From assembly GCA_013042255.1 (NCBI GenBank), contig JABDQK010000326.1:1-8139 (forward strand): a DNA stretch of 8,139 nt. The letters run 5' to 3'. A program made the position numbers and the translations under genes. This document shows positions 1 to 5,877 of the stretch, piece by piece. Below the pieces are notes generated by a model. It worked only from the letters and a program-made list of their open reading frames with translations, ran no database searches and was not told where the DNA came from. Each line of letters starts with the position of its first letter. Positions within the stretch are counted from its first letter, which is position 1. This stretch comes from Flavobacteriaceae bacterium (GTDB lineage Bacteria > Bacteroidota > Bacteroidia > Flavobacteriales > Flavobacteriaceae).

Positions 1-17
1 CCACAAATCAACCCTTT

Positions 18-710
18 ATGAAATTAAGAAGTATAGTTGTTGACGATTCATCTATGCAGCGAATGGCAGTTGCAAAGCTGGTGAATAATCATCCGAATTT
101 AGCCCTGGTTGCGGAGTACAGCAACGCTATTGAAGCCAAGAACGGCATCAAGAACAATGAGATCGACCTGATCTTTCTCGATGTAGAAATGCCGATTATC
201 AGCGGTTTTGATCTGTTGGAGTCTCTTGAAAACAGTCCGCAAGTCATCCTAATCACCGGAAAACCTGATTATGCTCTTAAAGCATTTGATTATGATGTAA
301 CCGATTATTTGCACAAGCCAATTACAATGGCCCGTTTTGATGCCTCTGTTAAAAGAGCCGTGGCCAAGTACGAGCAAATGAACCAGGTAGCCGAAGACGA
401 AGAACATATCTTTGTTAAGAGCAACCTGAAAAAACGAAAGGTAATCCTCAATGATATCAAATGGATTGAAGCGCTGGGTGACTACATTAAATTAGTTACC
501 GATGAGGCCAATATCGTTATCCTTTCAACCATGAAGGCTTTCGAAAAGCAATTACCGGCCGAAAAGTTCCTCAGAATTCATAAATCCTATATTGTGAATC
601 TGGAGAAGATCGAAAAATTTAACAGTAAGAATGTCGAAGTAAGTGGCCGATCTATTCCACTTAGTCGAAATAAGAAAACAGAACTGGCCGAGGCGTTAAG
701 TAACGTCTGA
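18..710 (+). CDS. LytTR-family DNA-binding response regulator
   Basis: This is a cytoplasmic two-component response regulator of 230 residues. Residues 1-115 form a CheY-like receiver with the acidic pair D9/D10, phospho-acceptor D55 in a FLDVEMP motif, T80, and K100 in a HKP motif. Residues ~128-228 form a LytTR DNA-binding domain, recognised by KWIEALGDYIKL (148-159), FLRIHKSYIVNL (184-195) and IPLSRNKK (213-220). By family knowledge, a LytS-like or other histidine kinase phosphorylates D55 and the LytTR domain then binds promoter DNA. No kinase lies in this window; a partner may lie just upstream, beyond the window edge. The start is chosen because the receiver strand KLRSIVVDD begins right after it; the frame stays open back to base 3, so an upstream start cannot be fully excluded. 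Target genes are unknown. Its stop codon directly abuts that of convergent priA. Confidence 0.93.
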   Translation: MKLRSIVVDDSSMQRMAVAKLVNNHPNLALVAEYSNAIEAKNGIKNNEIDLIFLDVEMPIISGFDLLESLENSPQVILITGKPDYALKAFDYDVTDYLHKPITMARFDASVKRAVAKYEQMNQVAEDEEHIFVKSNLKKRKVILNDIKWIEALGDYIKLVTDEANIVILSTMKAFEKQLPAEKFLRIHKSYIVNLEKIEKFNSKNVEVSGRSIPLSRNKKTELAEALSNV

Positions 711-715
711 TCAGA
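706..715. other. Abutting stop codons of convergent genes inside a 10-bp palindrome
   Basis: The TGA of the LytTR gene (708-710) and the TGA of priA on the other strand (711-713) touch without a spacer. Together they form TGATCA within the perfect palindrome TCTGATCAGA. There is therefore no room for a separate terminator between the two genes. A functional role of the palindrome is not shown. Confidence 0.6.
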
Positions 716-3167
716 AGTAATCTACGTCGTAGATTACCCGCACACTTCTGTACCAGGAGATAGCATTGAAGGAATTTTCAATTCTTTTAATGCTATTTTT
801 TGTTTTGGACAGGGATTGTTCCCGGGGAATCTTCATCAATAGCTGCTTAATATACTGGTTCCTGATCCTTGCTACCGGTGGAAATTCAGGACCAAGTACC
901 TGTTCCCCAAAAACATTGCGCATAGCTTTTCCAAACCAGCTGGCGGCTTCATTTAAAGTATTGTAATCCCTGTGTTTAAAAGTGATCTTGATAATCCTGT
1001 TCACAGGTGGATAATGATATTCCCTCCTTTGTTCCATTTGCTCCCTGTACAATTCCAGATAATCTCCTGCTACCACCTGCTGCAATACATTGTGACTAGG
1101 ATTATAGGTCTGGATTAGCACCGTACCCCTTTTCTCTGTTCTTCCTGCCCTGCCGGCTACCTGGGTAAGCAACTGAAAGCTGCGTTCGTGAGCTCTGAAA
1201 TCAGGAAAATTTAAAAGGGAATCGGCATTCATGATTCCTACAAGGTTTACATGCCTGAAATCAAGGCCTTTGGTTACCATCTGTGTTCCAACGAGGATAT
1301 CAAATTCCTGCTTGGCAAAAGCAGTTATAATCTTTTCATAAGCGTATTTCCCCCGGGTAGTATCAAGGTCCATGCGCCCTACTCTCGCTTCAGGGAACAT
1401 CACTTCCAGTTCTTTCTCTATCTGCTCGGTTCCAAATCCTTTGGTATCGAGTGTGGAACTACCACAAGCCTTGCACCGGGGTTGCATCTGTTCATGAAAT
1501 CCGCAATAATGGCACCGCAATTGATTTTTGCCCTGGTGATAAGTAAGACTAACATCACAATTGGGGCATTGGGGTGCATGTCCGCAAGTTGTACACTCTA
1601 CTATGGGAGCGTATCCCCTGCGGTTTTGAAAAAGGATGACCTGTTCGCCAAGGTTCAGCGTATTCTCTATCTGTTTCTGCAGGGTATCAGAAAAATGCCC
1701 TGTCATCTTTTTTCTGCGCGATGCATCGCGGATGTCAACTAAATGCACTTCGGGCAGGAGCACACCCCCATAGCGCTGATCCATTTTTGAATATCCATAT
1801 TTACCCGACTTTACATTGTAAAAACTCTCTAGGCTCGGGGTTGCCGAACCCAGTAACACCTTAGCCTTGTGTAAGCTGGCTAAAACCACAGCGGTATCCC
1901 TGGCGTGGTACCTGGGAGCCGGATCGTATTGCTTAAAGGAATTCTCATGTTCCTCATCCACCACCACAAGGCCAAGTCGGGAAAATGGCAGAAAGAGGGA
2001 GGACCTAGCCCCGATTACCACCTGTGCCTTATCAGCTCCTTTGCGAACATTATTCCATACTTCTACCCTTTCATTCAGGCTGAATTTTGAATGAAAAACC
2101 GATACATTTCCTCCAAAGCATTGCTGCAGTCGCGAAATAAGCTGAGTAGTAAGTGCAATTTCCGGAAGAAGATACAAGACCTGTTTTCCCTCACTGAGAA
2201 CAGTTTCCATGAGTTTCATGTAAACCTCCGTTTTTCCGGAAGAGGTTACTCCGTGCAGCAGAACAACATCTTTCTCCTTAAAAGCCCCCCTGATTTCATC
2301 AAGGCTATTCTTCTGAAAGTCACTTAATTCAGGTGTTTTTTCCAAATCGGATTCTCCGTGAAAGGAAATCCTGTCTGTTCTGATCATCTCCTCTACCAAA
2401 ACTCCTTTGTCGAGTAATGTCCTAATTATACTGGAGGTAGTGCCGCTTTTCTTCTGTAATTCAACACTGCTCATAGGTTTTTTTGTCTCAGCTTGGACCT
2501 GAAACAAGGTGAGGAGGACTTCCCGCTGTTTCGGTGCTCTGCTTAATTCATCGAGTAGGCCAACAAGAGCTTCTTCAGATTCGTATTTCGGATGTATCCT
2601 AACTGTACGTATCTGCTTAGGTTTATACTGGCTGTGAAGCGTTTCCTGTAGTTCGATATAGCCCTTCTCCATCATTCGGTTTAATATGGGCAAAACGGTC
2701 TTTTTATCCAGGATCTCAATCACCTCCCTGATCCTGAGGGATCCTTTGTTTTCTAATGCTTCAAGGATCATAAACTCCTGATTGTCGAGCAGCTGTTCTT
2801 CAAAATCCCGACTCGTATTTTTCAGAACAAGGGTTTCGCTTTCCAGTAAAAATGCCCCAGGGACAGCTGATCTGAATACCTCCCCCAGGGTACACATATA
2901 ATATTCCGAAATCCACTGCCAGTGCTGCAGCTGAAGTTCAGTTACTAGAGGAAGCGAATCGATAACCTCATGGATTTCTTTGGCCTCATAAGCCTGAGGA
3001 GGATTGTTATGAATGCGATAGACCAAAGCCGTGTATATTTTCGACTTCCCAAATGGTACCGCAATTCGCATTCCCTGCTTTAAAATGGAAGCAATCTCTG
3101 CATTCACCCTGTAGGTAAATAGTTTCTCCAGAGGAATGGGCAACACAACATCGACGTACTGTTCCAT
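711..3167 (-). CDS. priA: Primosomal protein N' (replication restart helicase PriA)
   Basis: PriA is a superfamily 2 3'-to-5' DNA helicase that recognises stalled or collapsed forks and reloads the replicative helicase. In 818-residue numbering from the ATG: an N-terminal 3'-end/DNA-binding region (~1-100), a winged-helix-like middle (~120-270), Walker A GVTSSGKTE (306-314), the Walker B/DEAH-type box DEEH (404-407), GSAT (440-443), and QVAGRAGR (669-676). Eight zinc-ligand cysteines (525, 528, 534, 537, 552, 555, 565, 568) form the two zinc sites typical of PriA. It is longer than E. coli PriA (about 730 aa), mainly in the middle region. A TTG six bases upstream would give 820 residues, but ATG followed by EQYVDVVLPIPL matches the family start better. 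It follows the DUF2147 remnant by 9 nt and is the last gene of the nadC operon, so it probably depends on read-through from the nadC promoter. All motifs are intact. Confidence 0.97.
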   Translation of the reverse strand: MEQYVDVVLPIPLEKLFTYRVNAEIASILKQGMRIAVPFGKSKIYTALVYRIHNNPPQAYEAKEIHEVIDSLPLVTELQLQHWQWISEYYMCTLGEVFRSAVPGAFLLESETLVLKNTSRDFEEQLLDNQEFMILEALENKGSLRIREVIEILDKKTVLPILNRMMEKGYIELQETLHSQYKPKQIRTVRIHPKYESEEALVGLLDELSRAPKQREVLLTLFQVQAETKKPMSSVELQKKSGTTSSIIRTLLDKGVLVEEMIRTDRISFHGESDLEKTPELSDFQKNSLDEIRGAFKEKDVVLLHGVTSSGKTEVYMKLMETVLSEGKQVLYLLPEIALTTQLISRLQQCFGGNVSVFHSKFSLNERVEVWNNVRKGADKAQVVIGARSSLFLPFSRLGLVVVDEEHENSFKQYDPAPRYHARDTAVVLASLHKAKVLLGSATPSLESFYNVKSGKYGYSKMDQRYGGVLLPEVHLVDIRDASRRKKMTGHFSDTLQKQIENTLNLGEQVILFQNRRGYAPIVECTTCGHAPQCPNCDVSLTYHQGKNQLRCHYCGFHEQMQPRCKACGSSTLDTKGFGTEQIEKELEVMFPEARVGRMDLDTTRGKYAYEKIITAFAKQEFDILVGTQMVTKGLDFRHVNLVGIMNADSLLNFPDFRAHERSFQLLTQVAGRAGRTEKRGTVLIQTYNPSHNVLQQVVAGDYLELYREQMEQRREYHYPPVNRIIKITFKHRDYNTLNEAASWFGKAMRNVFGEQVLGPEFPPVARIRNQYIKQLLMKIPREQSLSKTKNSIKRIENSFNAISWYRSVRVIYDVDYF
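717..737. repeat. Perfect inverted repeat, two 10-bp arms around one base
   Basis: GTAATCTACG (717-726) and CGTAGATTAC (728-737) are exact reverse complements around T727. In RNA from either strand this could fold as a 9-bp stem with a 3-nt loop, or 8 bp with a 5-nt loop. It lies within the last codons of priA (coding VIYDVDY) and begins 6 nt past the LytTR stop codon. No U-run follows on either strand, so it is not a standard intrinsic terminator. It may act as a transcript 3'-end structure or a protein-binding site, or be a by-product of the codons used. Confidence 0.55.
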
Positions 3168-3176
3168 AGGCAAGCT

Positions 3177-3496
3177 TTAAGAAAATGCTCTTTTCCAGAC
3201 CCGGGTTCTATAAATGAAATCCCTGGAATCACTTGCTTCTAACCGGTCTGATTTTATGGGATTTATCAGGATTTTGTAATGGCACTCCCTGCCCGATTTG
3301 GGATCAAGGACATATCCGTTTTCTAATTCATTTTTCCCGATTTTTATAAGTTTGCTTAAAACAATCATACCCCTCTTAGGTTGGTTTTTTCTGTTACATC
3401 GTCAATGGTTTTCCCAAATCCCAGTACGGACTGGATATTCAACCCTGATATCAGAGAAGAAAATATTATTAACAGGAGAAGTGTTTTATTCATCAT
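3177..3496 (-). pseudogene. Decayed DUF2147-like secreted protein gene
   Basis: Two fragments in different frames together resemble one DUF2147 protein. The 5' part (3496 down to 3365) encodes 43 residues: a signal-peptide-like stretch MMNKTLLLLIIFSSLISG, then VLGFGKTIDDVTEKT, which resembles the family opening (V-G-x-W-K-T-I-D-D-x-T). It ends in TGA. The 3' part (3368 down to 3177, 63 residues from an internal ATG, one frame over) contains ENGYVLDPKSGREC, DRLE and FIYRTRVWKR, resembling the family's C-terminal half. The middle part, usually with a C-x-x-C segment, is absent. The whole spans 320 nt, about 106 codons, against about 140 for the family as I know it, so an internal deletion plus frame change is likely. 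The start overlaps the end of the YihY-family gene (ATGATGAATAA), suggesting it was once translationally coupled. The family match comes from memory, without a search. Alternatively the 63-residue ORF is a small protein, which I think less likely. Confidence 0.65.
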
Positions 3497-4463
3497 TCAC
3501 TTTTGAACTTACATTTTGCCTGAGGCTGTTCAATGTTGCATTCAATTCAAAGCCCAGGAGTAGAATATTCGAATTCAACCAGATATAAACCATTAAAATT
3601 AAAAGCCCTCCCAAAGCACCGTAGAGTTCATTATAACGTGCAAATTTGTCAATATATACTCCGAATAAATATGAAGTAAGCAGAAAGAGCAAGGTAGTCA
3701 TCAGTGCTCCGTAAGAAAAAAAACGGGCCTGCTTTCCTTCCTTTGTCCCAAAGTAATAGAGAATGGCCGTAGTAAAATATGAAAGGACGGCAAAGAATAG
3801 GATTTTTCCAGCCCGGGCACCAACCAGCTCATTAGGATCCATAGCTACTCCACTCGATTCTGCGGCCCAGACATTTAAATACTCCAGGGAATACTCGAAG
3901 TACACGAAAGCAATGGCACCAACGATAAGAAGAAGGGACAGAATAATTCCGACCATAAGGGCGTAGGCATATTGTTTAAAAAAATTGCGTGTCAGGTTAA
4001 TATGATAGGAGGTTTCAAATCCTCCGAATATTGCACTTACTCCATTGGTCATTAAGAAGATGGAAAGGACAAAGGCCGAAGAAAGAAGGCCACCTTGTTT
4101 CTGATCCTTGATCTGAGTATAAATTTCCCCGAAATACTCCCCGGTTGCGGTAGGGAGGAAAGATTCGAGAAATCTGAGGAACTGAGTGTCAAAATCCTGA
4201 CTGCCAAAACTGACAAGGGGAATCACAAATGGAATAAGGGTAACCAGAAATATGAGAAGTGGAAACAGGGCCATAAATAAGCTAAAAGCAATAGAACTGG
4301 CCCTTGTAGAAAGCGCTCCCTCCACAATTCCCCTGATGTACATTTCCAGAAGATCGTAAAGAGAAAGGCCCTCCAGGCCAATCAGTTTGATCTTTTTAAG
4401 CAGTACAACCAGCCAATTGATTACGGGTATTTTTTCCAGTTTTTCCTCAACTTCCTTTGACAT
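3486..4463 (-). CDS. YihY/BrkB-family inner-membrane protein
   Basis: A 325-residue polytopic membrane protein of the YihY/virulence factor BrkB family (formerly mis-assigned as ribonuclease BN). Hydrophobic segments lie at roughly 59-84, 126-148, 165-190, 220-239, 249-270 and 283-305, giving about six membrane spans after a ~45-residue cytoplasmic N-terminus. Family hallmarks are ALSTRASSIAFSLFMALFPL (50-69), with the conserved small and aromatic residues of the first span, and the C-terminal YGALGGLLILMVYIWLNS (281-298) followed by LLGFELNA (302-309). The biochemical role of the family is not settled; a transport or envelope function is only inference. It starts directly after the nadC stop (TAG then ATG, no spacer), so it is almost certainly cotranscribed and probably translationally coupled with nadC. 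Its last codons overlap the start of the DUF2147 remnant. Confidence 0.92.
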   Translation of the reverse strand: MSKEVEEKLEKIPVINWLVVLLKKIKLIGLEGLSLYDLLEMYIRGIVEGALSTRASSIAFSLFMALFPLLIFLVTLIPFVIPLVSFGSQDFDTQFLRFLESFLPTATGEYFGEIYTQIKDQKQGGLLSSAFVLSIFLMTNGVSAIFGGFETSYHINLTRNFFKQYAYALMVGIILSLLLIVGAIAFVYFEYSLEYLNVWAAESSGVAMDPNELVGARAGKILFFAVLSYFTTAILYYFGTKEGKQARFFSYGALMTTLLFLLTSYLFGVYIDKFARYNELYGALGGLLILMVYIWLNSNILLLGFELNATLNSLRQNVSSKVNDE

Positions 4464-5321
4464 CTATACGGCTTTAAGGCTGAGGTCTTTATTGCTCACT
4501 GAATGTGTTAAGGCTCCCGAAGAAATATAGTCAACTCCACATTCTGCGTATTTTCGTAAGGTTTGTTCATTGATTCCTCCTGAGGATTCTGTCAGGCATC
4601 TGTCACCAATGATATCTACGGCCTTTCTGGTATCTTCAAAACTGAAATTGTCGAGTAAAATGCGGTAAATCCCGTCCGATCTAAGTATTTCTTCCACTTC
4701 CTTAAGATTTCTGGCCTCCACAATGATCTTCAGATCCTTCTGGTGTTCCTGTAAATAGGCCTGAGTTAGATCAATCGCCTTTGTAATCCCCCCTGCAAAA
4801 TCGATGTGATTATCTTTCAGCATAATCATATCGTAGAGAGCAAAGCGATGATTCTCACCTCCACCAATCCTGACGGCCCATTTTTCAATCGCTCTGATAC
4901 CAGGAGTTGTTTTTCTTGTATCGAGAATTTTAGTCTTTGTCCCTTCAAGTAAAGCCACATATTTTGCCGTTTTTGTCGCGATGGCGCTCATCCTCTGCAT
5001 GGCGTTCAACACCAATCGTTCTGCCTTGAGGATACTTTGAGATGATCCACTTACATAAAAGACCACATCCCCATAAATAACAGCCTGCCCATCAGGCACT
5101 TCTAGTTCCATTTTCAGATCCTTATCGACATAGTTAAATACCTGGCGAGCAAATTCTACGCCAGCGATCACACACTCCTCCTTTACCAGCAACTTTGCCT
5201 TTCCCCTGGCATCTGCAGGTATGCAGGCCAGCGAACTATGGTCTCCATCCCCGACATCTTCCCTGATTCCGTTATTAATGATCTGTTGTATTTCCAGGGC
5301 CAAAGCTTCTTCCGAAATCAT
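4464..5321 (-). CDS. nadC: Nicotinate-nucleotide pyrophosphorylase, carboxylating (quinolinate phosphoribosyltransferase)
   Basis: NadC converts quinolinate and PRPP to nicotinate mononucleotide, CO2 and pyrophosphate in de novo NAD synthesis in the cytoplasm. The 285-residue length is normal. Visible family motifs are REDVGDGDHSS (20-30), ERLVLNAMQRMSAIAT (101-116), DTRKTTPG (134-141) with R136/K137, the GGGENHR block (153-159) with H158/R159, KDNHI (169-173) with K169, VEAR (201-204) with E202, LLDNF with D224, ESSGGI (245-250) and the C-terminal GVDYISSGALTHS. All expected substrate-binding residues appear present. nadA and nadB are not in the window, so the partner genes lie elsewhere. 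It is the first gene of the leftward unit and is transcribed divergently from rlmH across 82 bp, where a plausible promoter is seen. The ATG start is well placed, just before the usual N-terminal helix. Confidence 0.97.
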   Translation of the reverse strand: MISEEALALEIQQIINNGIREDVGDGDHSSLACIPADARGKAKLLVKEECVIAGVEFARQVFNYVDKDLKMELEVPDGQAVIYGDVVFYVSGSSQSILKAERLVLNAMQRMSAIATKTAKYVALLEGTKTKILDTRKTTPGIRAIEKWAVRIGGGENHRFALYDMIMLKDNHIDFAGGITKAIDLTQAYLQEHQKDLKIIVEARNLKEVEEILRSDGIYRILLDNFSFEDTRKAVDIIGDRCLTESSGGINEQTLRKYAECGVDYISSGALTHSVSNKDLSLKAV

Positions 5322-5339
5322 ATGTTTATTTTAAAGAGA

Positions 5340-5368
5340 TAAAATTACTAAAAACAAATGCCAACCAA
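5340..5368 (-). promoter_or_regulatory. Possible Bacteroidota-type promoter for nadC operon
   Basis: On the minus strand TTG (5368-5366) is followed after 18 nt by TAATTTTA (5347-5340), one base off the TAnnTTTG -7 consensus. The spacing fits the -33/-7 arrangement known in Bacteroidota. Transcription would begin roughly a dozen bases ahead of the nadC ATG at 5321. The region is AT-rich, so a chance match is possible. Confidence 0.33.
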
Positions 5369-5391
5369 GAATCAGAATTTGTTGAAAATTT

Positions 5392-5399
5392 TACCTTTG
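5392..5399 (+). promoter_or_regulatory. TAnnTTTG-type -7 box immediately before rlmH
   Basis: TACCTTTG matches the Bacteroidota -7 consensus exactly and ends only 4 nt before the rlmH ATG at 5404. A transcript starting at the usual distance would begin at or within a few bases of the start codon and would be almost leaderless. No TTG is found at the usual 17-23 nt upstream, which lowers confidence. Confidence 0.35.
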
Positions 5400-5403
5400 G
5401 GAA

Positions 5404-5877
5404 ATGAAGATTAAACTGTTGGTTGTAGGTAAAACAGACGATCGGGATTTGCAATCTCTGATAGAGGATTATCAAAAAAGATTAGCTCACTATATAAGGT
5501 TTCAGCTGCAAGTAATCCCATCCCTGAAAGGAGCCAAAAACAGGTCGGTTGCCGAACAGAAACAGCTGGAAGGACAGGCTATACTCGCACGTCTTGAGCC
5601 GTCAGATACCCTGATACTACTTGATGAGAATGGCAGTACATACAGTTCTGTAGGCTTTGCAAAGGAATTGCAGAAATATATGAATGCAGGAACAAGACAA
5701 TTGGTTTTTGTTATTGGCGGGCCCTATGGTTTCAGTGAGGAAGTGTACGGCAGGGCAAAAAAGAAAATCAGTCTTTCACGTATGACTTTTTCTCATCAGA
5801 TGATCCGACTATTTTTCACGGAACAACTCTACCGCGCTTTTACAATCCTCCGAAATGAGTCATATCATCATCAATAG
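5404..5877 (+). CDS. rlmH: 23S rRNA (pseudouridine(1915)-N(3))-methyltransferase RlmH
   Basis: RlmH is a small SPOUT-class methyltransferase that uses S-adenosylmethionine to methylate N3 of pseudouridine 1915 in helix 69 of 23S rRNA, acting on the assembled ribosome. The 157-residue length is typical. Family features are the N-terminal strand MKIKLLVVGKT, LILLDENGSTYSS (70-82), the SAM-binding FVIGGPYGF (102-110) with G105/G106, LSRMTFSHQMIRLFFTEQLYRA (124-145; the trefoil-knot part) and the C-terminal YHHQ. The residue before YHH is serine (NESYHH), where I expect proline (as in NHPYH of E. coli); this is a small departure and probably tolerated. The start is firm because the conserved first strand begins at the ATG. 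It stands alone between divergent nadC and convergent serB-serA, and overlaps the end of the latter by 7 nt. Confidence 0.97.
   Translation: MKIKLLVVGKTDDRDLQSLIEDYQKRLAHYIRFQLQVIPSLKGAKNRSVAEQKQLEGQAILARLEPSDTLILLDENGSTYSSVGFAKELQKYMNAGTRQLVFVIGGPYGFSEEVYGRAKKKISLSRMTFSHQMIRLFFTEQLYRAFTILRNESYHHQ

Noticed and set aside
819..829. Short inverted repeat TTCCC-G-GGGAA inside priA
   Set aside because: Arms of only five bases in the middle of a coding region are expected by chance.
1251..1742. 163-residue open frame on the plus strand, antisense to priA
   Set aside because: It lies wholly inside priA, which has intact motifs throughout. The translation shows no recognisable domain and no start context; it is a shadow frame.
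3171..3173. TTG as the start codon of priA (820 residues)
   Set aside because: An ATG two codons later fits the family N-terminus (EQYVDVVLPIPL) and needs no rare start codon, so the shorter 818-residue form is preferred.
3298..3588. 96-residue open frame on the plus strand with hydrophobic start
   Set aside because: It is antisense to the DUF2147 remnant and the end of the YihY-family gene. The hydrophobic stretch does not lead into any recognisable domain, and no promoter is seen.
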